Shown here: positions 33,962-42,767 of the stretch, in pieces | Layout of the letters: each line of letters starts with the position of its first letter | How positions within the stretch are numbered: the stretch's first letter is position 1 | NCBI GenBank assembly: GCA_016705335.1 | Contig: JADIYN010000041.1 | Location: 1 to 57,169, forward strand | DNA: 57,169 nt | Direction of reading: 5' to 3' | Source: Draconibacterium sp. | GTDB taxonomy: Bacteria > Bacteroidota > Bacteroidia > Bacteroidales > Prolixibacteraceae | Made by a program: the position numbers and the translations under genes | The notes under the pieces: generated by a model | The model's input: only the letters and a program-made list of their open reading frames with translations | The model's database searches: none | What the model was told of the DNA's origin: nothing

Positions 33962-35727
33962 TTATTTCCTTTCGTCGGTAATGGTAGTTAATTCACTGAG
34001 ATACTGGTTGAATTTTTCGGATTTGTATTCTGAATAATTCATTTGTTTCAGGTTGTTAATTATTCGCTTGAAATAAGGATTTACTTCGTCAAATGATTCG
34101 AAATTAAAATCGGTTTCACATATTTCGAGCACTTTTTCGAGCAGAAATTTTTGTCTTTCAAGTGAAGTTTGTTTGTCAATATCATCAAAAGCATCCTGTT
34201 GCAGAATTACAAAGTCAATAACTTCTCCTCTCCAGAAACTCAGGTGATAATTGATTGGAACACCATCGTCACCCAAAATATTTATTTGTTCCGATGCTTC
34301 TTTTCCCCTCAACAGGTAATTTTTGGCAGAAAGCACTTTTTCAATCCAATCTTCGCTGATGTTTTTCTAAGGTATTCTTGTAATTCAGGATATTCAAGAT
34401 ATTTTGAATAACTGTCGATGGGGTCAACCGCCGGATAACGTTTGCTGTCGGCACGTTGCTGCGAGAGTGCGTAAAAGCAGCGTGCCACTTTTTTTGTAGA
34501 TTCAGTTACAGGTTCCTTTAAGTTTCCACCGGCCGGCGAAACGGTTCCAATAAAAGTGATAGATCCGGTATGTCCGTTATTTAAAAATACATAACCTGCG
34601 CGCGAGTAGAAATTTGAAATTATTGCAGGTAAATCCATTGGAAATGCATCCTGCCCGGGTAGTTCTTCCATGCGGTTTGACATTTCACGTAAAGCCTGTG
34701 CCCAGCGCGAAGTCGAGTCAGCAAGTAAAAGCACTTTCAATCCCATCGAACGGTAATATTCACCCAAAGTCATAGCTGTGTAAACTGAAGCTTCGCGGGC
34801 TGCAACCGGCATATTCGAAGTGTTGGCAATAATTGTCGTGCGTTCCATTAATTTGCGTCCGGTGCGAGGGTCGTCAATTTCAGGGAATTCTGTGAAAATT
34901 TCAACAACCTCGTTGGCACGTTCGCCGCAGGCTGCAACAATCACAATATCAGCTTCTGCCTGTTTCGACAAAGCATGTTGAAGCACTGTTTTTCCGCTGC
35001 CAAACGGGCCGGGAATAAATCCGGTGCCGCCTTCAACTATCGGATTTAAAGTATCAATCGTTCTGACTCCTGTTTCAAGTAATTTGAACGGACGAGGTTT
35101 ATTTTTATAGGTTTTTATCGGAATTTTTACAGGCCAGGTTTGTGTCATTGTAACATTTACTTCGTTGTTTTTGCTGTCGGTAAGTATTGCAATAACTTCA
35201 TTTACATTGTATTGTCCGGCTGGTGTGAGTTTTTTTACTGTGTATTTTCCTTCGAATTTAAACGGCACCATTATTTTATGTGGCATCACATTTTCAATTA
35301 CTTCGCCAAGCCAGTCGCCGGCAATAACAACATCACCAATATTTACAAGTGGTGTATAGTCCCAGAGTTTTTCAAAATCGAGTGCCTGGGTATAATCGCC
35401 ACGTTTCAGAAATACGCCTTCCATACGATCGAGGTCGTGTTGAAGGCCATCGTAATTTCGTGATAAAATGCCGGGGCCAAGTGTAACTTCAAGCATGGCA
35501 TTTGTAAATTCAACTGCCTGGCCTATTTTCAACCCTCGTGTACTTTCGAAAACCTGCACGAAAACTTTTGTTTCAAAAACTTTAATTACTTCGGCCATCA
35601 GGTCGATGTCTGCCAGTTTGATATAGCAAATTTCGTTTTGCGAAACCGGACCGTCAACCTCAACCGTTACAAGGTTGGCTATTATTCCGGCAATTTTTCC
35701 GTGTGTAGTTTTACCTTCTTTTTTCAT
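33962..35727 (-). CDS. V-type ATPase subunit A (catalytic), frame-broken
   Basis: The main frame (35727-34309) holds the N-terminal barrel, the bulge domain, the P-loop GPFGSGKT, then GERANEVVEIF, LLADSTSRWAQALREMSNRM and FIGTVSPAGGN. The remaining C-terminal helical domain continues in another frame (34336-33962, LSAKNYLLRGKEASEQ). The A5 run at 34363-34368 (complement) with one more base restores RKNISEDWIEKVLSAKNYL and a protein of about 588 residues, the normal size. Its start overlaps the DUF2764 gene end by 17 bases. It is the ATP-hydrolysing subunit of the rotary ATPase. Confidence 0.93.
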
Positions 35728-36553
35728 TTATATTAAAGTCTTTGGAAAATTGGATACTGTTTTCTATGTCGTTTAGCAATTTTTTGAAAGTCATTTTACT
35801 TTGGTCAGTGTCAAGTCCCGACCATCGTTCAACCATAATAAATTCGAGGACGTAGGCTAAAATGTATTCTATTGTGAAATAATTAAAAGTATTCAGGTTG
35901 TTCATGTGTCTCCATTTTAACAGGTCAATTGACATTTCCTGTTCAAATAGATTGTTGTTTTCGTAAATTCCTATTATTTCATCAATCGGTGTAATTTCAC
36001 TCGACAAACCAAAATCTTTTGATGTTGTTTTTTTTGCAGCTTCTGTTAATTCGTAATTGCCAATCATTTGATTTTCAATATTCAAATCAAATTTTCGGGC
36101 ATTATAAATGGCAAAAATGTTGTTGATATCGCGAATTGTAGTGAATATGTCGCGTAAGAACTGGTTTTTTTGCTCCAGCATGAAATCGAAATACAACCAG
36201 GTGAGTTGGTTTTCAAGGCTTAAATTCGGATGAATTGGATTTTCTTCACGATAAGCTTCAAGAAACTTTTTCATGTATTCAGGCAGATTCTCAGGTTCTT
36301 TAATCTCCTCAATTAAAAAACTTTCGCTGTAATTACCCAGTGAGTTAAATTCTGCTTCCTTCTTTTGAAGGATATTTAAAAGATTGATATTGTCATAAGG
36401 CAAGAACAGATATTCAACAAGTTGATAATCTTTGGGGTGAAGATGATACTGAAGTTCCTGTTTTAACTCAATCAGGGAAAAAGGAATTTTTTTCTGGTCG
36501 ATAAGAATATCCGGTAATCCCGCAATTAAGTAATAATAGTTTCTTTTAAACAT
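35711..36553 (-). CDS. DUF2764 protein, V-ATPase operon-associated
   Basis: The 280-residue protein has an N-terminus (MFKRNYYYLIAGLPDILID) and aromatic helical content typical of DUF2764, a family found in bacteroidetal and spirochaete-type V-ATPase operons between E and A. The function is not established; the position and the helical two-lobed composition suggest it fills the role of the missing C-type subunit that links shaft and ring. Its start codon abuts the stop of E and its end overlaps the start of A, so it is certainly co-translated with them. No C, F or G gene is seen in this operon. Confidence 0.85.
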   Translation of the reverse strand: MFKRNYYYLIAGLPDILIDQKKIPFSLIELKQELQYHLHPKDYQLVEYLFLPYDNINLLNILQKKEAEFNSLGNYSESFLIEEIKEPENLPEYMKKFLEAYREENPIHPNLSLENQLTWLYFDFMLEQKNQFLRDIFTTIRDINNIFAIYNARKFDLNIENQMIGNYELTEAAKKTTSKDFGLSSEITPIDEIIGIYENNNLFEQEMSIDLLKWRHMNNLNTFNYFTIEYILAYVLEFIMVERWSGLDTDQSKMTFKKLLNDIENSIQFSKDFNINEKRR

Positions 36554-37170
36554 TATTCTTCTCCGTAAAGTAGGTTTGCAGTTTTGGCTTTCAAATAAGT
36601 TTTGAAGAAATTGTCGAAATCCTCATTTGTGAAATTTATGATATAACTATTGTCTTTCGGGGCAATTTTAAAACCTGATTTAAAACTGTCTTCAAAGTTG
36701 ACTTCAAGTCCTTTTTTCATCAAATTACTAATCTTTTCTTTGATATATTTATTGAAATTCTCTTTTTCCTTGTCTGGGCAAAATTATTTGAAGATCGGTG
36801 CTTTCAGCATCATCGGGTTGCCATTTTTTAACCATTAATTCGATGATTGTTTTAATAAAATCTTTGTCGCTCAGGCTTTTATCTATGTCATTTAATATTA
36901 GATCCTGTGTGACAAGGTTAGTAATCTGATTTTTAATGGAAGAAATAACCTGTTTCGAAGAAAGTTTCAACTCTGACTCAATTTTTAATTGTAATTCGGT
37001 GCTTTCTTTTTTTGTGTTGTTAATTATAGAAACGGCTTCTGCATTGGCGTCAGCAATAATTTTATCGGCTTTTTTCTGCGCTTCTGCAATTATTTGGTCC
37101 GCCTCATTTTTGGCTTTTTCAATACCTGTTGTATAAAGTTTTGGGTAAGTTCCTGAAGCTTGTTTTCCAT
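36554..37170 (-). CDS. V-type ATPase subunit E (peripheral stalk), frame-broken
   Basis: The start at 37170 gives MENKLQELTQKLYTTGIEKA once one A is added in the run near 37150. The protein then follows the helical, Ala/Lys-rich coil EADQIIAEAQKKADKIIADAN typical of E subunits. One extra base near 36776 and one lost T near 36600 must be corrected to reach the C-terminal domain, which ends TANLLYGEE just before the DUF2764 start. The repaired length is about 205 residues. The 5' extension of the open frame to 37213 is not the real start. It is the first gene of the operon. Confidence 0.85.
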
Positions 37171-37511
37171 ATTGAGAAAGGTTTTTTTGTTGGTTTGAAT
37201 TAAATTGTTTCAAATTTTGAGCAGGCTAATTTAAAAAACAATTTTAAAAATATTAATGATATAAAGTTATCTGATTGTTAACCATATATGTTTTAAAACA
37301 ATCTTAAAAAAACTTAAAATAATAAATTCCTTGTTCGAATTAAATGGCTTTAATATTTGTATAAGTAGAATCAGTACAGCTATTTCAATGATTTATTAAC
37401 ATATTAATTGATGGCGTAGAAAGGTGGATTCACCCAATTCAAGCGAAATAGGTTAAAAATGAATGTAATTTGAAACGAAATTTTTTAAAGCAGAGACTTC
37501 TGTTTAGCTTT
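37171..37511. other. AT-rich intergenic region upstream of the V-ATPase operon
   Basis: This gap separates the V-ATPase start from the end of the PorE-like gene. It is very AT-rich, has no open frame of note, and must contain the V-ATPase promoter. I could not pick a convincing TTTG/TAnnTTTG pair. A weak hairpin near 37489-37503 (CAGAG...TTCTG) could end the PorE transcript but is too short to call. Confidence 0.5.
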
Positions 37512-39500
37512 TTATTTTTCCGGTTCAGCATCAAACTTCTCGATAAAATCTGTTGAAAGCACCCTGAATTCGGTGCGGCGGTTAATGGCATTACAAATGT
37601 CCTGTTGCTCTTTTGGTAATTTCAGGATAAATGCTTCTGTTAACTCATCGTTTCTTTTCAGGAAATCGTATTGTTTTGCAATTTCGCGGGTAACCACTTT
37701 TGGCCAGGTTTCGCCATAGCCTTTGGCAACGAGCCTTTGCGGACTGATACCTTTTTCAATTAAATAATCAACAACACTTTGTGCACGTTTTTGCGAAAGC
37801 TCAAAGTTTGCCTGGTCGCTGCCAACGTAATCGGTGTGCGCCATCAATTCAATTGTAATTGTTGGGTTGAAAACCAAAACTGTGTAAACCGTATCGAGCG
37901 CAATTTTTGATTCAGGTTTTAATTCAAAACTGGCAAATTCGTAATTTATATTGTCAACTTTTATTGGTGAGTCGGTAGGTGTCAGGAACAAATCGAATTC
38001 AAAATCTTTGCTGTCTGCCAGGTTGATTGTATTTGCTGTGGCTTTGTCGCGGAGGTAACCATCCTTAAAAGCTGCAAAAACATATTCTGTTTCAGGCTTG
38101 AGTTTCATTTTGAATTTGCCGTTTTGGGTGCGGATTTTCATGTTTGTCCCGTCGGTTCCGATAACGCGCACAGTTGCTCCGTCAATGCGGCTGTTGTTCT
38201 CTTTATCAAAAACATTTCCTTCAACCTGGTAAATCTTTGGCGGAACCAAAAATGAGTAAATATCATCGCCGCGAGAACCTTTACGACTGCTTGTAAACAT
38301 TCCTTTATCTTCACCTTTTACATAAGCAATTCCAAAATCATCAGCTGGGGTGTTTATTGGCGACCCCATATTTTCAACTTTCCAGTTGCCATCTTCGTCT
38401 TTGCTTGCAACAAAAATATCGAAACCACCCATTCCGGGCAGAAAATTTGAAGCGAAATACAGTTCGCCATTATCGCGTACAAAGGGGAACATTTCGTCGC
38501 CGGAAGTATTTATTTTTTCGCCCAGATTCACAGGTGCTGAGTAAGTGCCTCCATTCTTTTCGGCTACCCAGATATCCTTACCACCAAAACCGCCTTCCAT
38601 GTCGGAAACAAAATAAAGCATGGTTTCTGTTTCGTTATAGGCCGGGTGTGCTGCAACAATACTGTCGCCAACTACCTGCACTTTAATAGGTTCTGAGAAA
38701 GATCCGCGTGATTGGGAAGTGGAATAAAGTTCAGCACCGAGAGGTTGCGTTTTATCATAACGGCAGCGGGTAAAAATCATTTGTTCTCCGGTTGAAGAGA
38801 TTGTGACTGCACCTTCTTCGTCTTCAGTATTCACAATTAAATCTTCATCGAGCAATTTTGGTTTTTCCCATTTTTGTTTTTGAACTCCAAAAGTACTTCT
38901 GAATAGATCAGTGTATCCCTGTCCGGTTATTCCACTTTTTCTTTTTCCGGTTACACCTTTTCTTGAAGAAGTGAAAATAATTTCATTATCGCGGCCAGCA
39001 ACAAAAACCGGTGAATAATCGCTTTGGATTGAGTTGATTTCCTTGATCGGATTTACAATATGACGCGTAGGATTTGCTACCCATTCCTGGGTTTTACGGA
39101 TTGATTCCAAACCTGCCAGGGCCCGTTCGTCACCTGGTACCGAATCGAGATATATTCGGTAAGTTTCTATTGATTCTTCGTATTGCTGGGTTGCACGCAA
39201 CATATCGGCATGGTGCAAAAGCGCTATATTATCTTTATAACCGCGGCGGATAGCATTTTTGTAATATAATTCAGCCCTTTCATAATCACCAATATATCGG
39301 TAACATTCAGCGGTTTCAAATGCGTAAAGTTTTCTTTTGTCGCGGTCTTTTTCCTTTTTTGTAGCTTTTCTGAGTTTTTCAATTGCCCTGTAATACTCGC
39401 CAATATCTTTCGACAGCAAAGCATCACGACCATATTTTGCCGATCCGCAACCGCTTAAAATGATTATCAGTAAAAAAAGTAATGCAAACCTAACGTTCAT
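37512..39500 (-). CDS. porE: PorE-like T9SS lipoprotein: TPR, PD40 propeller, CRD, OmpA domain
   Basis: The protein has about 662 residues with a lipoprotein signal (FLLIIILSGCGSAKYG). TPR-type helices follow (KLYAFETAECYRYIGDYERA). A six-blade PD40/WD40-like propeller is marked by repeated IIFTSSRKG, LYFVSDMEGGFGGKDIWVA and LYFASNFLPGMGGFDIFVA. Next come a carboxypeptidase-regulatory-like domain (VEGNVFDKENNSRIDGATV) and a C-terminal OmpA peptidoglycan-binding domain (MAHTDYVGSDQANFELSQKRA). This exact domain order is that of PorE, which anchors the type IX secretion machinery to peptidoglycan. The GH10 and GH51-like genes in this window carry T9SS tails, so the system has visible clients. 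Other TPR-OmpA lipoproteins exist, so the symbol is likely, not certain. Confidence 0.78.
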   Translation of the reverse strand: MNVRFALLFLLIIILSGCGSAKYGRDALLSKDIGEYYRAIEKLRKATKKEKDRDKRKLYAFETAECYRYIGDYERAELYYKNAIRRGYKDNIALLHHADMLRATQQYEESIETYRIYLDSVPGDERALAGLESIRKTQEWVANPTRHIVNPIKEINSIQSDYSPVFVAGRDNEIIFTSSRKGVTGKRKSGITGQGYTDLFRSTFGVQKQKWEKPKLLDEDLIVNTEDEEGAVTISSTGEQMIFTRCRYDKTQPLGAELYSTSQSRGSFSEPIKVQVVGDSIVAAHPAYNETETMLYFVSDMEGGFGGKDIWVAEKNGGTYSAPVNLGEKINTSGDEMFPFVRDNGELYFASNFLPGMGGFDIFVASKDEDGNWKVENMGSPINTPADDFGIAYVKGEDKGMFTSSRKGSRGDDIYSFLVPPKIYQVEGNVFDKENNSRIDGATVRVIGTDGTNMKIRTQNGKFKMKLKPETEYVFAAFKDGYLRDKATANTINLADSKDFEFDLFLTPTDSPIKVDNINYEFASFELKPESKIALDTVYTVLVFNPTITIELMAHTDYVGSDQANFELSQKRAQSVVDYLIEKGISPQRLVAKGYGETWPKVVTREIAKQYDFLKRNDELTEAFILKLPKEQQDICNAINRRTEFRVLSTDFIEKFDAEPEK

Positions 39501-39678
39501 ACCCATAAAATTTCGGGAGGTAAAAGTATATTATTTTTTTAAATGACTATTACAGTAACGTTGGTTTGGGCGGTTAAGTATGTTGGTTTTAAAATGTGTG
39601 AATTTATATTAAATGCAAAAGACATCTACTAATTGATATTTCTCAGTACCTCAAATTTTACTTTGTCAATTATTACTA

Positions 39679-40854
39679 TTAAAACGACCATTTCAACCTG
39701 CCATAAATTGCCTGTCCGTAATCACCATATTCAGTTCCGCTTCTACCTAAAAAATACTGTCCGTTTACCATAATCTCCCAATTGTTACCAATTGAATAGG
39801 TAAGTGAAGGACCTAAAAATGATGATTGATCGAGTGGATTCATTATTACCGCGAAATTCCCGGAAAACAACGGAGTGAATGGGAAAGATATTTGTCCAAA
39901 TAAATTACACATTCCCAGCGAAAGCATTTTTGCCGACAAATCCTGATTAAAAATTCCCCGGTCGCCACCGGCGTCGCCGGTTTTGCCAATGCTGTTAAAT
40001 AATATGGCAGTGTGCAGGTATAAACTGTTTTTTAGTGTATAGTCGCCTGAAACTGAAGCAACAAATGCCTGCTCACTTCCGTTGTCATTTTTCCTGGGAA
40101 TGAAATATGAAAGCTCTCCCCTGAAACCGCCGCCTTTAATATCACCTGACCATCCACCGCCCAAAACATAATCTTTACCAGCCCAACCGCCCAGAAACTG
40201 AAAATCTGTGCTTCCTTGTAAAAACCTGTACATTCCGGCGACTGCTGTTTCATTATTGTTGCGCCCAATTTTATAAACCAATTGTGCTGAAGAAGTAACA
40301 CCGGTGTAATACTGAATTTTAACGCCGTCGGTTCCGGGTCTTTCTTCATAGTCAAAATCGAAATAAGAAAAAGAGTTGAAAATATCGTTGGGATTCCAAA
40401 CCAGGTTAACTCCCCAGTTAATTCGTTGACGGCCAACTGTGAACTGCCATTTATCAAGTGTGTAATCCACAAATGCCCTGTCGATTGCAGAATGCAAAAA
40501 CCAGCTTTCGCCTGAGGCGATTATCGTACCAAGATTAAAGTAACCTTCATCATTGTTAACCATACTTTCATAATCTGGAAACCTGCGGATCATTTGGCCG
40601 AAGAACAGCCGGTTTCGGGCTTCAAGTGCAAAAGTCAGAGAATTTGTAGCGTACCACCTGATATTTAACCGGTTGTGAATCTGATTCAGAAAAAGAAAAT
40701 CAAGGCTATCTGTTTCTGAAACCTGAATTGGGAAAGCAGGTTTATAGTACATTCCCAAATCCTTGATATACCCGTTCAACGTAAGTTTTTGAGCTTGAGA
40801 ATTGTCTTGAATGAAAATCAGGATTAAAAGAAATATGATTGCAAACTTCTTCAT
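39679..40854 (-). CDS. Outer-membrane beta-barrel protein, porin-like
   Basis: The start at 40854 gives a signal peptide (MKKFAIIFLLILIFIQ, cleaved after AQA-type residues). The mature part of about 370 residues alternates polar and aromatic residues in beta-strands, for example WQFTVGRQRINWGVNL and DYTLKNSLYLHTAILF. It ends in YGRLKWSF with the terminal Phe typical of outer-membrane proteins. The family was not recognised; it could be a porin or an export channel. It is the last gene of the TetR/ABC operon, one base after the CAP gene stop. Confidence 0.7.
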   Translation of the reverse strand: MKKFAIIFLLILIFIQDNSQAQKLTLNGYIKDLGMYYKPAFPIQVSETDSLDFLFLNQIHNRLNIRWYATNSLTFALEARNRLFFGQMIRRFPDYESMVNNDEGYFNLGTIIASGESWFLHSAIDRAFVDYTLDKWQFTVGRQRINWGVNLVWNPNDIFNSFSYFDFDYEERPGTDGVKIQYYTGVTSSAQLVYKIGRNNNETAVAGMYRFLQGSTDFQFLGGWAGKDYVLGGGWSGDIKGGGFRGELSYFIPRKNDNGSEQAFVASVSGDYTLKNSLYLHTAILFNSIGKTGDAGGDRGIFNQDLSAKMLSLGMCNLFGQISFPFTPLFSGNFAVIMNPLDQSSFLGPSLTYSIGNNWEIMVNGQYFLGRSGTEYGDYGQAIYGRLKWSF

Positions 40855-40855
40855 A

Positions 40856-41518
40856 TTATTTATCGACAAAAAAACCGGCAAAATCCATCACACACATGGT
40901 ATTGTATTCAGGATGAAAGCCGACTGAAACGCCAACATTTTTGAATTCAGGCTGGATAAAGTTTTTACGGTGTCCGCGATCCTGTACACCATCGTCAATT
41001 AAAAGGTAAATAATTACCTGGCGTGCAGAGGTTCCACCGTATGCAATGTTTTCAGCAATGCGCACTTTCCAATCACCGTAGCGTTCCATCCTTTTTCTTG
41101 AATCGGACCGATCGCTTCCGTAATGCCCTGTTTTTCCTGTTTTCGATTGGTCTTTTACATGGTCATCAGCAGCTTTTGTAAGTCCCGAACTTGGGGAAAC
41201 TACTGAAAGCGGGGCAACTTTTTTTAGTTCCCGAACACATTCATTAACAGCCCGCACACCTTCTTTGGTTAGCAGCGGTTTGTCGTTAGGGTAATACAGC
41301 AGTTTGCCTTTATAATTTTTGGCAAGCGGGGCAATGTATTTGTCGGCATAATCGGCCGGATTAGATCGGAAAAGGTTGATTTCGTAAATAATTTCTTTTT
41401 CAATAGGAGAGAGGTAACTTACATTTTCGGCAGTGTTTAAATTATTTGCGGTTTTTGGGTCGGTTGCAAAACCCAAAAAATAAACACTTATTAAAATAAC
41501 AGTTACCAGGTTTTTCAT
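40856..41518 (-). CDS. CAP/SCP-domain secreted protein
   Basis: The 220-residue protein has an N-terminal signal peptide (MKNLVTVILISVYFLGFA). The CAP domain is recognised by EIIYEINLFRSNPADYADKY, the central GHYGSDRSDSRKRMERYG, RIAENIAYG with the conserved Glu, and DDGVQDRGHRKNFIQPEFKNVGV with the conserved His. Bacterial CAP proteins are exported and of mostly unknown function, with suggested roles in envelope binding or proteolysis. Its start overlaps the stop of the ABC ATPase (ATGA), so it is translated with the transporter. Confidence 0.88.
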   Translation of the reverse strand: MKNLVTVILISVYFLGFATDPKTANNLNTAENVSYLSPIEKEIIYEINLFRSNPADYADKYIAPLAKNYKGKLLYYPNDKPLLTKEGVRAVNECVRELKKVAPLSVVSPSSGLTKAADDHVKDQSKTGKTGHYGSDRSDSRKRMERYGDWKVRIAENIAYGGTSARQVIIYLLIDDGVQDRGHRKNFIQPEFKNVGVSVGFHPEYNTMCVMDFAGFFVDK

Positions 41519-42207
41519 GTCAAATCCTTTTTAATATCACTTATAATTTTCCCGTCTTCGATGGTTATTATCCGACGTGCTTTGTTAACCACCCGCTGGT
41601 CGTGCGTTGAAAATATAAACGTTATTTTTTCCTCTTTATTTAGTTGTTCCATAATATCGAGTAAATTTTCTGTTGATTTTGAATCAAGGTTGGCGGTTGG
41701 TTCGTCGGCCAGTACAAATTTTGGTTTAGAAGCCAGCGCCCGGGCTACAGCAACTCTTTGCTGCTGGCCACCCGAAAGTTTTGAAGGGCGGCGGTTTTCC
41801 ATTCCGCCCAAACCAACAGCGCTTAATAATTCTGAAGTACGTTTGTCGCGCGCTTTTTTATCAGCTCCCTGCAAGTGCATTATAAATTCAACATTTTCTT
41901 TGGCGGTTAACACAGGTATTAAATTATAAGCCTGAAAAACAAAGCCAATATTTTTCATCCTGAAATCTGTTAGTTTTCGCGAAGAAAGTTCATTAATTTT
42001 TACTCCGTCAATAATTACTGAACCTTCAGTTGCATCATCAAGTCCACCAATTACATTTAACAAAGTAGTTTTTCCTGAACCGGAAGGGCCGACAATTGCC
42101 GAGAATTCACCTTCTTCGAAAGTTAAATCAACCCCGTTAACAGCATGCACAGAAACAGAATCGCTGTTGTAAATTTTGTGCAGGTTCTTTATTTCAATAA
42201 TTTTCAT
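41515..42207 (-). CDS. ABC transporter ATPase, LolD/MacB type
   Basis: The 230-residue protein has the full motif set: Walker A GPSGSGKTTLLN, Q-loop VFQAYNLIP, signature LSGGQQQRVAVARAL, Walker B FVLADEPTANLD and the switch His in FSTHD. The sequence is of the LolD/MacB/FtsE group, whose partners are FtsX-type permeases such as the two encoded upstream. It energises envelope transport or lipoprotein release and not import. In this operon the ATPase is separated from the second permease by the four-helix-bundle cassette at 42224-42760. Confidence 0.93.
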   Translation of the reverse strand: MKIIEIKNLHKIYNSDSVSVHAVNGVDLTFEEGEFSAIVGPSGSGKTTLLNVIGGLDDATEGSVIIDGVKINELSSRKLTDFRMKNIGFVFQAYNLIPVLTAKENVEFIMHLQGADKKARDKRTSELLSAVGLGGMENRRPSKLSGGQQQRVAVARALASKPKFVLADEPTANLDSKSTENLLDIMEQLNKEEKITFIFSTHDQRVVNKARRIITIEDGKIISDIKKDLT

Positions 42208-42223
42208 GTTTTTATAATTTTAA

Positions 42224-42255
42224 ATGCATGAATGCGTTAATGCGAAAATGCATAA
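42224..42255 (+). repeat. Octamer array, 3' flank of four-helix gene 1
   Basis: Four consecutive 8-bp words fit ATGCNNNA: ATGCATGA, ATGCGTTA, ATGCGAAA, ATGCATAA. They point toward the four-helix gene. AATGCATGAATGCG (42223-42236) is an exact 14-bp inverted copy of the segment 42724-42737 on the other side of that gene. Confidence 0.85.
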
Positions 42256-42294
42256 TTGTTATAATACTTTATTGCTTTAATATTTTTATTCTGT

Positions 42295-42684
42295 TTAATA
42301 TTTTTTTTTTGAATTGAGGTTTTTATAGGTTGTATCCTTTGATTTTGAAAGGATTTTCAGAATTTCGTTACCTTCTATTAATAATCTTTTTAGTTCAGTA
42401 ATGTTGTTTGATAAAGCAGTTTCTTCTATAATTTCGAGCCAAAAAACAGATTCATCACATTCTTCAACAACAATACAAATTTTACTGAAAAATTCATTGT
42501 CCGACCTTCCCCTGCAGGCTGCACGATAATTCGCCCCTGTAGAAGTTGCTGATTTTACAAGTTGGTAGGTTACCACCGCAGATGCTTTGCACACTTTCAA
42601 TGAATCACAAAAAAGAATCACATCAACTCCAAATTTTTTTGTCCGCTTTTTTAAATTCTCCACAAATATTTCTTTCTCTTTCAT
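42295..42684 (-). CDS. Four-helix-bundle protein (23S rRNA IVS/bAvd-type), copy 1
   Basis: The 129-residue protein is wholly helical, without signal or membrane segment. The family core is GANYRAACRGRSDNEFFSKI, then IVVEECDESVFWLEII, the Asn/Arg/Glu-rich centre of the S23/four-helix-bundle family. This family includes proteins encoded in 23S rRNA intervening sequences and the bAvd accessory protein of diversity-generating retroelements. It has a Lys-rich C-terminus ending KKKY. It interrupts the operon between permease B and the ATPase and is bracketed by inward-facing octamer arrays. No reverse transcriptase or template/variable repeat is nearby. The exact function is unknown; family members are basic and probably bind nucleic acid. 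Confidence 0.88.
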   Translation of the reverse strand: MKEKEIFVENLKKRTKKFGVDVILFCDSLKVCKASAVVTYQLVKSATSTGANYRAACRGRSDNEFFSKICIVVEECDESVFWLEIIEETALSNNITELKRLLIEGNEILKILSKSKDTTYKNLNSKKKY

Positions 42685-42720
42685 GATTTATAGAATTATT
42701 ATATTTTCATTTCATATCAT

Positions 42721-42760
42721 TTCCGCATTCATGCATTGTCGCATTCACGCATTTCCGCAT
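42721..42760 (-). repeat. Octamer array, 5' flank of four-helix gene 1
   Basis: Five 8-bp words that on the minus strand read ATGCGGAA, ATGCGTGA, ATGCGACA, ATGCATGA and ATGCGGAA lie between the stop of permease B (42768-42770) and the four-helix start. Further decayed words continue to about 42703. They are inverted relative to the array at 42224-42255. Confidence 0.88.
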
Positions 42761-42767
42761 TTCTTCC

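Noticed and set aside
34309..34400. Programmed ribosomal frameshift in the V-ATPase A gene
   Set aside because: The slippery-looking A run is one of many homopolymer breaks in the window, and A subunits are normally made from one frame.
37214..37511. Promoter call for the V-ATPase operon
   Set aside because: The region is AT-rich with several partial matches, but no TTTG and TAnnTTTG pair at acceptable spacing stands out.
42301..42310. T10 run as a terminator of four-helix gene 1
   Set aside because: It lies inside the coding sequence on the other strand (Lys codons of the C-terminus) and has no stem before it in the needed orientation.
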